In this document: one piece after another, positions 8,116-16,146 of the stretch
Numbering within the stretch: position 1 is the stretch's first letter
Layout of the letters: every line of letters starts with the position of its first letter
Assembly: GCF_003259365.1 (NCBI RefSeq)
Contig: NZ_QLLY01000014.1
Span: 128,199-192,198 of the forward strand
Length of the DNA stretch: 64,000 bases
Direction of reading: 5' to 3'
Origin: Streptomyces sp. PsTaAH-137
GTDB lineage: Bacteria; Actinomycetota; Actinomycetes; Streptomycetales; Streptomycetaceae
Position numbers and translations under genes: made by a program
The notes under the pieces: generated by a model
The model's input: the letters and a program-made list of their open reading frames with translations, nothing else
Told to the model about the DNA's origin: nothing
Database searches by the model: none

Positions 8116-8589
8116 TCAGCAGGCCCCGACCCACTCTTCCGTCCCGTCCGAGAACGTCTGGTGCTTCCAGATGGGCACCTCGTGCTTGAGATCGTCGATG
8201 AGCATCCGGCACGCCTCGAAGGCCTCGCCGCGGTGCGGACACGACACGGCGACGACCACGGCGAGGTCACCCACCGTCAGATCGCCGACGCGGTGGACGG
8301 CCGCGAGCGCGCGCACCGGGTACTTCGCGGCGACCCTCTCGGCGACGCGCCGCATCTCGGCCTCCGCGGTCGGGTGGCACGAGTACCCGAGCCGGTCCAC
8401 GTCGGCCCCGCCGTCGTGATTGCGCACGGTCCCCACGAAGAGCGCGGTACCGCCCGCGGCGTCGTCGCCGACCGCGCGGAAGACCTCGTCGACGGAGAGC
8501 GCTGTCTCCCGTACGGCGAGCAGTCTGATCGGGTCCTGTGCCGCCTGCTCACCGGGGTGGTCGTGCTGGGTGGATGCCATGCCCTTCAT
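8116..8589 (-). CDS. moaE: molybdopterin synthase catalytic subunit MoaE
   Basis: About 157 residues with the MoaE fold. Visible motifs are GTVRNHDGG, then a long helix, HRVGDLTVGD, and the active-site stretch EVPIWKHQTFSDG containing the conserved lysines. MoaE with thiocarboxylated MoaD inserts two sulfurs into precursor Z to make molybdopterin. No moaD lies next to it; MoeZ at 39.5 kb would supply sulfur activation. Starts at 8601 (GTG), 8589 (ATG) and 8580 (ATG) are in frame; 8589 has GGGG at the best distance. It sits between an SDR gene and the 54-residue gene on the same strand. Confidence 0.9.
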   Translation of the reverse strand: MKGMASTQHDHPGEQAAQDPIRLLAVRETALSVDEVFRAVGDDAAGGTALFVGTVRNHDGGADVDRLGYSCHPTAEAEMRRVAERVAAKYPVRALAAVHRVGDLTVGDLAVVVAVSCPHRGEAFEACRMLIDDLKHEVPIWKHQTFSDGTEEWVGAC

Positions 8590-8706
8590 CGTGCCGTACA
8601 CCCCTGACAGCCGTGAATTGGAGCCTCCTACAGGGCACCCGGTCGGAGTCGGGTTTTCCGCACGGCGGGGGCCTCGGGTGGGGTCTCCCCCGCCCGGCCC
8701 CGTGCC

Positions 8707-9819
8707 TCAGATGCGGCGGCGGGCCTTGCGCACCCGCCGCACCACGGCAGCCGTGCCCAGCAGGGCGACCGTCGCGCCCGCCGCGCCCGCGGCCGTCGCG
8801 TCCTTGCGCCCGAGCCGTCGTCCGGCCACGGTGCGCCGCCCGGCGACCTCCTCGAGGAGTTCCGCGAGGACCTCCTCGTTCGTCCACTGGGGTCGCCATC
8901 CGGCATCGTGCAGCCTGCTCCCGCTGACGACCCAGGGGTACATCGTGAAGGCGAGGTCGCCCGCGGGCGAGGGCGTGAGGCCGATGCGGTGCAGCCGGGC
9001 CGCGGCGCCGAGCGCGACGGCCGACGGCAGCTCCATGCGGCGGATCCCGCTCAGCTCCTCGACCTCCTCCTGCTCCAGCCACCCGTCGCAGCCGACCGCG
9101 AGCTCTCCGTCGACCCTCTCCAGGACGGCGTACTCCAGCGCGCTGCAGAGGTCCTCCACGTGGCAGAACTGCCAGGCGGGCCGCGAACCGGCCACCACGA
9201 GGAGGCGCGGCGACTCGAAGTAGCGCGTGAGGGCCGTGTCCGTGCCGCCGACGAGCACCGAGGGACGCACCACGGTGACGTTGAGGCCGGGGTGCGCGCG
9301 GGGCGCGCGGCGGGCCAGCCGCTCGATCTCCAGGAGGTCGCCGACGCCGGTCGCCTCGGCGGTGGCGCGCAGCTCGGCGTCCTCCGAGAGCGGCAGCTCG
9401 TTGTCGGGAAGGGCTCCGTAGACCATGGTCGAGGTGCACAGGACGACGCGGTGCACACCGGCCGCGGCGGCGGCGGTGAGCACGGTCTGGGTGCCACGCA
9501 CGTTGTAGGCGGTGCGCGCGGCCGGATCGGATTCGAGATCGAGGTCGAGCGCGAGGTGGACCACGACGTCGGCGCCGCGCAGCTTCTCGGCGATGGCCGG
9601 ATCCCGTACGTCCAGGACATGCCAGGTGGCGGACGTGCACTCGCCCCGCCGCTCGTCGATGGCGAGCACCTGCTTGATCTCTTCGGAGGCGGCGAGCCGC
9701 TCGGTGAGCAGGGCGCCGATGCCGGACGCGGCACCGGTGACCGCGACGACGGGGCCGCGCACGGCCGGACTGGTTGAAGGGTTTCGCGCTGCGCGAACCT
9801 GCGGATCTGGGGAACTCAC
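8707..9819 (-). CDS. NAD-dependent epimerase/SDR family protein
   Basis: A 370-residue extended short-chain dehydrogenase with the N-terminal nucleotide-binding signature TGAASGIG. The middle matches NAD-dependent sugar epimerase/dehydratase enzymes (VHLALDLD, then a CTSTMVYGA strand). The expected Tyr-Lys pair is not obvious, so catalysis is uncertain. The C terminus has a single hydrophobic segment followed by basic residues, suggesting membrane attachment. The GTG at 9819 has GGAGA about 7 bases upstream; the longer frame to 10026 runs through the divergent promoter region and is rejected. It heads the leftward moaE-ylbL stretch. Confidence 0.8.
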   Translation of the reverse strand: MSSPDPQVRAARNPSTSPAVRGPVVAVTGAASGIGALLTERLAASEEIKQVLAIDERRGECTSATWHVLDVRDPAIAEKLRGADVVVHLALDLDLESDPAARTAYNVRGTQTVLTAAAAAGVHRVVLCTSTMVYGALPDNELPLSEDAELRATAEATGVGDLLEIERLARRAPRAHPGLNVTVVRPSVLVGGTDTALTRYFESPRLLVVAGSRPAWQFCHVEDLCSALEYAVLERVDGELAVGCDGWLEQEEVEELSGIRRMELPSAVALGAAARLHRIGLTPSPAGDLAFTMYPWVVSGSRLHDAGWRPQWTNEEVLAELLEEVAGRRTVAGRRLGRKDATAAGAAGATVALLGTAAVVRRVRKARRRI

Positions 9820-10010
9820 CGGGCGTCTCCAGCGGTTGTCTTCGGTAAGTACGTTATGACGCGTACGTACCAGGAGGCATCCATCCTGCCGCAGGCCATG
9901 AGTCGGCGAAGCACCGAGGCCCGATCCCGTCGCGGTGTCTACGCTGGGTGTGTGTAAGTCGGGCAGTCGCCACCGGGCAGAACCGGTGGCCTTACCAGCC
10001 GAGGAATCCC

Positions 10011-11459
10011 GTGAGTGACACCCCATTCGGTTTCGGCCTTCCGCCGGAGGAGCCGGAAGACGGCGACGAGGGCAAGAAGAAGGACCAGCAGAGCGGTGGC
10101 GGTCAGGGACCGGCCAATCCGTTCGGATTCGGCGGCATCCCGGGCCTCCCCGGCGCCGGCGGCCCCGGCGGCGCGGGCGGGGACAACCCGTTCGCGGCGA
10201 TGTTCGGCTCCATGAATCCGAACGATCTGGGCGCGGCGTTCCAGCAGCTCGGCCAGATGCTCTCCTACGAGGGCGGGCCGGTGAACTGGGACATGGCCAA
10301 GGACATCGCCCGCCAGACGGTCTCCCAGGGCACGCAGGACGGCGTGAAGGACGCGAGCGTGGGCCCCGCCGACCGCACCGCGGTGCAGGAGGCGGTGCGC
10401 CTGGCCGACCTGTGGCTGGACGACGCCACGTCGCTGCCCTCGGGCGCGCACTCCGCCGTGGCGTGGAGCCGCGCGGAGTGGGTCGAGGCGACCCTCCCGG
10501 TGTGGAAGGAGCTCGTCGACCCGGTCGCCGAGCGCGTCGGCATGGCCATGGGCGACGTCCTGCCCGAGGAGATGCAGGCGATGGCGGGCCCGCTGATCGG
10601 CATGATGCGCTCCATGGGCGGCGCCATGTTCGGCTCGCAGATCGGCCAAGCGCTGGGCGTGCTCGCGGGCGAGGTCGTCGGCTCCACGGACATCGGCCTG
10701 CCGCTGGCCCCGGCCGGCAAGGCGGCGCTGCTCCCGCTGAACATCGAGGCGTTCGGCAAGGACCTCGGTGTCCCGCAGGAGGAGGTCCGCCTCTATCTGG
10801 CGCTGCGCGAGGCCGCCCACCAGCGGCTCTTCTCGCACGTGCCGTGGCTGCGCTCGCACCTGTTCGGCGCGGTCGAGGGGTACGCGCGCGGGATCAAGGT
10901 GGACACCACCAAGCTGGAGGACGTGGTCGGCCAGTTCGACCCGCAGAACCCCGAGCAGATCCAGGAAGCGCTCCAGCAGGGCATGTTCCAGCCGGAGGAC
11001 ACTCCGGAGCAGAAGGCCGCCCTGGCGCGTCTGGAGACCGCTCTGGCGCTCGTGGAGGGCTGGGTCGACGCGGTGGTCCACGCGGCCGCCAAGCCGCGGC
11101 TGTCGTCCGCCGACGCGCTGCGCGAGACACTGCGCCGCCGCCGTGCGACCGGCGGTCCGGCCGAGCAGACGTTCGCGACGCTGATCGGTCTGGAGCTGCG
11201 TCCGCGCCGTCTGCGCGACGCCTCGCGCCTGTGGGCCTCGCTCACGGACGCGCGCGGGGTCGACGGCCGTGACGGCCTGTGGGAGCACCCGGACATGCTG
11301 CCGACGGCGTCCGACCTGGACGACCCGGACGGCTTCGTCCACCGCGAGCAGCTGGACTTCTCCGAGCTCGACAAGATGCTCGGCGAGGCGGCCGGCGGCG
11401 GCGACAAGCCGAAGCTCACCAAGGACGACGACACGGGCGAGGACGACGACACCAAGTGA
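10011..11459 (+). CDS. zinc-dependent metalloprotease-like protein (DUF2342)
   Basis: A 482-residue member of the DUF2342/COG5282 actinobacterial family. The first 70 residues are glycine- and proline-rich and charged. The core carries a zincin-like helix LREAAHQRLF, which keeps E..H but not a complete HExxH, so proteolytic activity should not be assumed. GTG at 10011 follows GAGGAA at 6 bases spacing. Its last codons overlap the Nudix gene start by GTGA, which indicates translational coupling. Confidence 0.8.
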   Translation: MSDTPFGFGLPPEEPEDGDEGKKKDQQSGGGQGPANPFGFGGIPGLPGAGGPGGAGGDNPFAAMFGSMNPNDLGAAFQQLGQMLSYEGGPVNWDMAKDIARQTVSQGTQDGVKDASVGPADRTAVQEAVRLADLWLDDATSLPSGAHSAVAWSRAEWVEATLPVWKELVDPVAERVGMAMGDVLPEEMQAMAGPLIGMMRSMGGAMFGSQIGQALGVLAGEVVGSTDIGLPLAPAGKAALLPLNIEAFGKDLGVPQEEVRLYLALREAAHQRLFSHVPWLRSHLFGAVEGYARGIKVDTTKLEDVVGQFDPQNPEQIQEALQQGMFQPEDTPEQKAALARLETALALVEGWVDAVVHAAAKPRLSSADALRETLRRRRATGGPAEQTFATLIGLELRPRRLRDASRLWASLTDARGVDGRDGLWEHPDMLPTASDLDDPDGFVHREQLDFSELDKMLGEAAGGGDKPKLTKDDDTGEDDDTK

Positions 11460-11980
11460 GCCTGTACGACGACGCGGTCCTCGTCCTGAAGGGCTACGAG
11501 GGCCAGCCGGAGCTGCGCCAGGCCTACCTGGACCACCTCTCCGCCCACGGCGAGGCCGGCCTGTGGAAGCCGTGCACGGCCGGTCACCTGACGGCGAGCG
11601 CCCTGGTGATCGACCCCGCGCGCGGGCGCGTGCTGCTCACGCTCCACAAGAAGCTCCAGATGTGGCTGCAGATGGGCGGCCACTGCGAGCCCGGTGACCG
11701 GACGCTGGCGGCCGCGGCCCTGCGCGAGGGGACGGAGGAGTCCGGGATTCCGGGTCTGACGCTCCTGGCGGGCGGCCCGGTCCGGCTCGACCGGCATCCG
11801 ATTCCCGGCCCGTGCACCCAGCACCTGGACGTCCAGTACGCGGCGCTCGCCGCGCCGGGCGCCACGGAGGCCATCAGCGACGAGTCCCTGGACCTGCGCT
11901 GGTTCCCGTACGACGAGGTCGCTGACGTCGCCGACACGTCAGTGGTCCGCCTCGTGGAGGCGACGCGGGCGCGTCTGTAG
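11456..11980 (+). CDS. Nudix hydrolase
   Basis: A 174-residue Nudix protein starting at GTG 11456, overlapping the DUF2342 stop by four bases. The Nudix region is GGHCEPGD followed by RE-x-x-EE-SG. Relative to the textbook box there is one extra residue between the first acidic position and RE, as in some actinobacterial subfamilies. Nudix enzymes hydrolyse nucleoside diphosphate derivatives; the substrate is not predictable here. The gene is followed at once by the 70-bp palindrome. Confidence 0.85.
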   Translation: MSLYDDAVLVLKGYEGQPELRQAYLDHLSAHGEAGLWKPCTAGHLTASALVIDPARGRVLLTLHKKLQMWLQMGGHCEPGDRTLAAAALREGTEESGIPGLTLLAGGPVRLDRHPIPGPCTQHLDVQYAALAAPGATEAISDESLDLRWFPYDEVADVADTSVVRLVEATRARL

Positions 11981-12048
11981 GAACACAGGCACATGGGTAA
12001 GGGGCGGTCGCCATGGCGACCGCCCCTTACCCATGTGCCTGTGTTCCT
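11979..12048. terminator. 70-bp perfect palindrome, convergent terminator
   Basis: Positions 11979-12048 form a perfect inverted repeat with 35-bp arms and no spacer, centred at CCATGG (12011-12016). It lies exactly between the Nudix stop and the stop of the last AIM24 gene, so it is best read as a bidirectional terminator. The arm length is far above what termination needs. Confidence 0.85.
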
Positions 12049-12057
12049 GTGCGGCGG

Positions 12058-12813
12058 CTAGCTCCAGACGTTGCCCTGGTTCGCGCCGCGGGCGCCCTGC
12101 TGACCCATGCCGTACTGGGCCGCGAGACCGCCGCCGATCGCCGCGTGCTGCGGCGGCAGCAGCTCGCTGGGCTGGACGAGCGCGTAACCGCTGCCCATGA
12201 AGCTGAGCTCCCAGCCCTCACCGGTGTTGCCACGGCGCCGCCAGACGCCCGAGGAGTGCGTCTGCGCCTGCATCTGGACCCGCAGGCCGGTCGACCAGGC
12301 CACGATGGCGTCCGCGTCGACATTGACGTACTTGTCGGGCGTGACCTGCATCATCAGCGGCTGGCCCGATGTCATCAGGGCGACCTTGCCGTGGCCGGTG
12401 ATGTTGAGCTGGTACTTGCCGGACCCGGAGATGCCGAACTGGCTGTCCACCGCGATGACCTCGTGGTGCAGGCTGGAGTCCATGGCCAGCACATAGTTGC
12501 TGTCCACGGTCAGACCGTCCTGCTCCACGTCCACCACGTGGACGTACTGCGCCAGGTTCGCGAGGTAGACGATGCCCTGGCCGTGGCAGCGCATCAGGCT
12601 CAGGCCCTCGCCGGTGACCGCGCGGGCGCGCTGCTGGCCGTGCGCCTGGTACTCGCCGTCGAACTCGACAAGTCCCTGGTAGGCGACCATCGAGCCCTTG
12701 CGGGCGAGGAGGTCGTCGTGGCCTTCCAGGACGACCCGCAGCATCTGCGGGTTCTGCACCGTGTAGCGGTCCTGGGACTGCTGGTCGGCGTATGCGAAAA
12801 GCGGGCTCTGCAT
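12058..12813 (-). CDS. AIM24 family protein (third gene of operon)
   Basis: A 251-residue AIM24/TIGR00266 beta-sandwich protein. The repeated-strand pattern with GSMVAYQG, a later GEGLSLMRCHGQG and VWSTGL-type region is shared with the two genes upstream. The C-terminal 30 residues are glycine/glutamine-rich. The ATG at 12813 has GGGGGAG about 10 bases upstream. It lies 16 bases after the second AIM24 gene and is the promoter-distal member of the operon. AIM24 is named from a yeast mitochondrial protein; its bacterial role is not established. Confidence 0.85.
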   Translation of the reverse strand: MQSPLFAYADQQSQDRYTVQNPQMLRVVLEGHDDLLARKGSMVAYQGLVEFDGEYQAHGQQRARAVTGEGLSLMRCHGQGIVYLANLAQYVHVVDVEQDGLTVDSNYVLAMDSSLHHEVIAVDSQFGISGSGKYQLNITGHGKVALMTSGQPLMMQVTPDKYVNVDADAIVAWSTGLRVQMQAQTHSSGVWRRRGNTGEGWELSFMGSGYALVQPSELLPPQHAAIGGGLAAQYGMGQQGARGANQGNVWS

Positions 12814-12829
12814 GGTGGTTCGCTCCCCC

Positions 12830-13510
12830 TCAGCCCCGGACTCGGAGACGGTCGGTGCTGTCCTCGCTGGGCTGGACGACGACGATGCCCTCGCCGGAGA
12901 AGCCCATCTGGTAGGCCTCGCCGCTGCCGCGCCCGATGAGCGAGCCGGCCCGGAAGCTGCGCTTGCCCTTCACCTTCAGCTGCGGCGACCAGGCGATGAG
13001 CGCGTCCGGGTCCACGTACGTCTCGTCCTCGCCGCGCCCGCAGTCGACGACGATCGGGGTGCCTCGCGAGGTCAGGGCGACATATCCCTGGCCGCTGATG
13101 GTGATGTTCCACAGGCCCTGCCCGGTGAACTTGGCGAGGCCCTTCACACGCTCCACGCCCCACTGGAGATGGGCGTCGAGGGCGAGCAGGTTGGTGCCGT
13201 TGACGGAGATCGAGTCGCCGCCGAGGTTGATGACGACGACGTCGGCGCCGTAGTCGGCGAGGTAGAGCAGGCCGTCGCCGGACGCCTTCATCAGCGGGGC
13301 GCCCTCGCCGGTGATCCAGTCCCGGGCGATCTGGCGCACGGCGGGCGGATTGGGCTCGTACTGGACGAAGCCTTCGTAGGCGACCATCGAGCCCACGCGC
13401 GCGAGGAGGTCGTTTCCGGTCTGCATGGCGACCTTCAGCATGTTGCTGCCGTGGTTCTCCATGCGGGCGGCTACGGGTGTCGGGGCGAAGCCCGCGAGTG
13501 GCTGGTTCAT
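12830..13510 (-). CDS. AIM24 family protein (second gene of operon)
   Basis: A 226-residue AIM24 protein with GSMVAYEGFVQ, then GEGAPLMKASGDG and a C-terminal GEGIVVVQPS strand, matching its two neighbours. ATG at 13510 follows GGGAG with normal spacing. The gaps are 11 bases to the fusion gene and 16 bases to the third gene, so the three are one operon. The three paralogues are diverged, which suggests distinct subunits rather than a recent duplication. Confidence 0.85.
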   Translation of the reverse strand: MNQPLAGFAPTPVAARMENHGSNMLKVAMQTGNDLLARVGSMVAYEGFVQYEPNPPAVRQIARDWITGEGAPLMKASGDGLLYLADYGADVVVINLGGDSISVNGTNLLALDAHLQWGVERVKGLAKFTGQGLWNITISGQGYVALTSRGTPIVVDCGRGEDETYVDPDALIAWSPQLKVKGKRSFRAGSLIGRGSGEAYQMGFSGEGIVVVQPSEDSTDRLRVRG

Positions 13511-13521
13511 GACGGGCTCCC

Positions 13522-15195
13522 TCAGACCTCGTACGGCTGGACGACGATGAAGTTGCCGGGTGCGCCCCGGAACTGCAGGTTCACGCCTTCGCCGCTGTGG
13601 CCCGGGTAGGCGTTGCGGCGCATGCGGACCTGGCTGGAGACGATCGCCTGGGCGGCGGCGGACCAGGCCACCACGGCGTTGGAATCGGCGAACGTCGTGG
13701 GGGTCACCGGCAGGACCACGGGGGTGCCGTGGGTCTTCACGACGACCGTTCCGGTGCCCTGGAACTGCATCACGAACAGGGCGCCTCCGGGGATGCCGTG
13801 GCCCTCGATCCTGCGCACCTCGTACTGAAGGCTCTCGTCGAACGCCAGCACGTTCTCCGAGGAGACGCAGATCGCGTCGCCCTGGAGCTCGATCGGGTGC
13901 AGGTAGCTGGCCTCTTCGGCGAAGAAGACCTGGCCGCGGCCGGTGCAGCGCATCAGCTGCATCTCCTGGCCGGTGGCGTTGCCCACGATGCGGCCCGCGA
14001 AGCCCGCGCCCTTGTAGCTGAAGTCGACCTTGCCCTGGTAGAGCACCATGCTGCCCTGTCGGGCGAGCACGGGCTGGTCACCGGCGGCGCCGAGGTCGAC
14101 GCGGATCAGCTTCTTGTTCTGCGGCGTCCAACGCTGGCCGGTGGGGGCCTCGCGGTACTTCTCCAGGGCGGCCGCGACGCCGGGCGCCGCTGCCTGCTGC
14201 GGGACACCCTGCGGGGCGCCGTGCGGGGCTCCTTGGGGGCCGCCGAACGGGGACGGCGCGCCGGGCGGCTGGTTGTAGCCGGGCGGCATGGGCGGCGTCG
14301 CGGACTGCGGTCCGTATCCGGGCGGCAGGGTCGCGCCGCCCTGGCCCGGGACCTGTCCGAACGGCTGCTGCTGCGGCTGCTGTCCGTACGGGCTCGGGGC
14401 GGGCGGGGGCGGCGGCACGGTGCCCGGTGGCGTGGTCATGGGGCCGACGATGGTCGGCGCCTGGTGGATCGACGGTGCGGCCGGGGCGGGGGCAGGGGGC
14501 GGCGGCGTCTGCTGGGGTGCCTGGGGCGGCGCGAAGCTCTGCGGCGCCGGGGCGGGCGCAGGCGTGGGAGCGGGCGCCGCCGGACCGGCCGGTGCGCCGA
14601 AGGCGGGCGGCGCGAACCCGGGGGCCCCGGTCTGCTGCGGCGGCGCCGGCGCAGCGGCGGGCTCCTCCTCGGCGACCTCGCCGCCGAAGTTCTTCAGCAG
14701 CGCGTCCAGGCCGCCGTCGAAGCCCTGTCCGACAGCGGCGAAGCGCCAGACGTCCTTCAGGTAGAAGTCGCCCAGCATCACGGCTCGCTCGGTGGAGAAC
14801 TCGGCGCCGTTGAAGGCGTACCGGGCCACCTCCTCACCACCGGCGACGATCCGGATGTATCCCGGGCCCACCTGCGACATCTGTCCCGCGCCGTCGATGG
14901 TCGCGGTGAAGGACAGCTTCTGGATCTGCGCGGGGATCTTGTCGAGCGTGACGCGGAAGGACTCGGTGTCACCGGCCTGCGCGCCCAGCAGCTGGACGGA
15001 TTCCTCGGGCGTCTTCGGCTGGTTGAAGAAGACGAAGTAACGGTCGTCGGAGAGCCGCTCGTCGGCGTCGAGGCCGAAGCAACTGATGTCGAAGGTCAGT
15101 CCGGGACCGGCGATCTGTACGCCTACGTACAGATCGGTGCCCGCCGTGAGGTCACTGATCTTGGCCTTGTGGCCGCGTTGGAATTCCCTGGCCAT
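13522..15195 (-). CDS. TerD-AIM24 fusion protein
   Basis: About 557 residues in three parts. Residues 1-180 form a TerD domain of the tellurite-resistance/stress family, including an acidic calcium-binding-type stretch GLDADERLSDDRY. Residues 190-350 are a Pro/Ala/Gln/Gly linker. The rest is an AIM24 domain with GSMVLYQGKVD and GEGVNLQFRG. TerD proteins bind Ca2+ and are linked to membrane-associated stress complexes. The ATG at 15195 begins the domain directly; a longer GTG-type frame to 15261 adds no domain. The ribosome site is weak. It heads the AIM24 operon. Confidence 0.85.
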   Translation of the reverse strand: MAREFQRGHKAKISDLTAGTDLYVGVQIAGPGLTFDISCFGLDADERLSDDRYFVFFNQPKTPEESVQLLGAQAGDTESFRVTLDKIPAQIQKLSFTATIDGAGQMSQVGPGYIRIVAGGEEVARYAFNGAEFSTERAVMLGDFYLKDVWRFAAVGQGFDGGLDALLKNFGGEVAEEEPAAAPAPPQQTGAPGFAPPAFGAPAGPAAPAPTPAPAPAPQSFAPPQAPQQTPPPPAPAPAAPSIHQAPTIVGPMTTPPGTVPPPPPAPSPYGQQPQQQPFGQVPGQGGATLPPGYGPQSATPPMPPGYNQPPGAPSPFGGPQGAPHGAPQGVPQQAAAPGVAAALEKYREAPTGQRWTPQNKKLIRVDLGAAGDQPVLARQGSMVLYQGKVDFSYKGAGFAGRIVGNATGQEMQLMRCTGRGQVFFAEEASYLHPIELQGDAICVSSENVLAFDESLQYEVRRIEGHGIPGGALFVMQFQGTGTVVVKTHGTPVVLPVTPTTFADSNAVVAWSAAAQAIVSSQVRMRRNAYPGHSGEGVNLQFRGAPGNFIVVQPYEV

Positions 15196-15253
15196 GCGTA
15201 ACGACCGTCCCCCATCCCGATGGTGATTGCGTCGCGCCAGGCTAACTGCAAAC

Positions 15254-15275
15254 ACCGACATCGGTAGATGTCGGT
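15254..15275 (-). terminator. hairpin after the YgjP-type gene
   Basis: Nine-bp perfect arms (15254-15262 and 15267-15275) with a GGTA loop lie in the 134-base gap between the metallopeptidase stop and the TerD-AIM24 start. On the minus strand the hairpin is followed by GTTTGC, a weak T tract. It could equally be an operator for the AIM24 operon. Confidence 0.35.
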
Positions 15276-15329
15276 ACAGCCCTGGTACAGAACCGTCCCC
15301 GCCGGGCAGCGGGCGTGCTCAGGGATCGA

Positions 15330-15926
15330 TCATTCGCCGCGTGTGGCCGGCAGGTGCGGCAGCCGGTCGGCGGCGACCACCCCTTCGAGATATCCGCGCG
15401 CCCGTTCCGTACGCGGATACGCCTCCAGGAGCCGCCAGAAACGGGGGCCGTGCCCGGGCACCAGCAGATGGGCCAGCTCATGGAGCAGTACGTAGTCGAC
15501 GACGTACTCGGGCATGCCCTGCAGCCGGTGCGAGAGCCGGATGCTGCCCTCGGCGGGGGTGCACGATCCCCATCGGGTGTTCTGGTTCGTGACCCAGCGA
15601 ACGGACGCGGGGCGGGCCTTCCCGGCCAGGTGCTGCTCGGAGAGCCGCTCGGCACGTTCGGCCAGCTCGGCGTCGCCGAGGACCCGCTTGCTCTCCTGCG
15701 CCGCGAGCTTGTCGAGCATGACGCCGACCCAGCGCTTCTCCTCGGCCTCCGACATCCGGGCCGGGATCAGGACCACGGTGCGGTCGCCCTCGCGGTAGGC
15801 GGAGACCGTCCGGCGTCGCCGGGAGCTCCTGCGAACCTCGACCGCGCTCGCCCCAAGGCCGCCTGGCGGCGGTTTTTCCGTGCTGCGCTGCGTGGTCGTG
15901 GCACGGTGCAGTGGGTCGACGGGCAC
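15330..15926 (-). CDS. YgjP-type (DUF45) metallopeptidase
   Basis: A protein of about 198 residues whose C-terminal half is the YgjP-like/WLM zinc metallopeptidase domain. NTRWGSC is followed by VDYVLLHELAHLLVPGHG, giving HExxH plus the downstream histidine ligand. The first 40 residues are low-complexity and basic. Members are small cytosolic zinc peptidases of unclear substrate. The start at 15926 (GTG) is the longest and has only a weak ribosome site, so a later start is possible. It is divergent from the ThiF-like gene. Confidence 0.8.
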   Translation of the reverse strand: MPVDPLHRATTTQRSTEKPPPGGLGASAVEVRRSSRRRRTVSAYREGDRTVVLIPARMSEAEEKRWVGVMLDKLAAQESKRVLGDAELAERAERLSEQHLAGKARPASVRWVTNQNTRWGSCTPAEGSIRLSHRLQGMPEYVVDYVLLHELAHLLVPGHGPRFWRLLEAYPRTERARGYLEGVVAADRLPHLPATRGE

Positions 15927-16020
15927 GCGCCCGACGTTACCCGCTGTACAGGGCGGAAGTCCCGCCTCCGGAACTCTTCGGTGCGGCCCCTGGCCGCCGA
16001 CGATCGATTCGTACGACTAT

Positions 16021-16041
16021 CACCCACTGCCTGTGGACAAC
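16021..16041 (+). promoter_or_regulatory. DnaA-box element, copy in the ThiF-like gene upstream region
   Basis: The element contains TGTGGACAA (16032-16040), the reverse complement of the Streptomyces DnaA box TTGTCCACA. The surrounding 21 bases match a minus-strand copy at 22721-22741 before uvrD2 at 20 of 21 positions. It lies 106 bases before the ThiF-like start in the same orientation as the gene. Its role is inferred only. Confidence 0.5.
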
Positions 16042-16146
16042 TTTCCGCACCCGTCCCGCCGGGCGAGCATGCTGGCCCTCGATCGACGAGAACGGCACCC
16101 GCCGAACCGGCGGGAGCACGGCACGGGGGAACCACGGGGGACAGCC

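Noticed and set aside
9820..10026. N-terminal extension of the SDR protein
   Set aside because: The extra 69 codons cross the divergent promoter region and have no domain; GTG 9819 has a good ribosome site.
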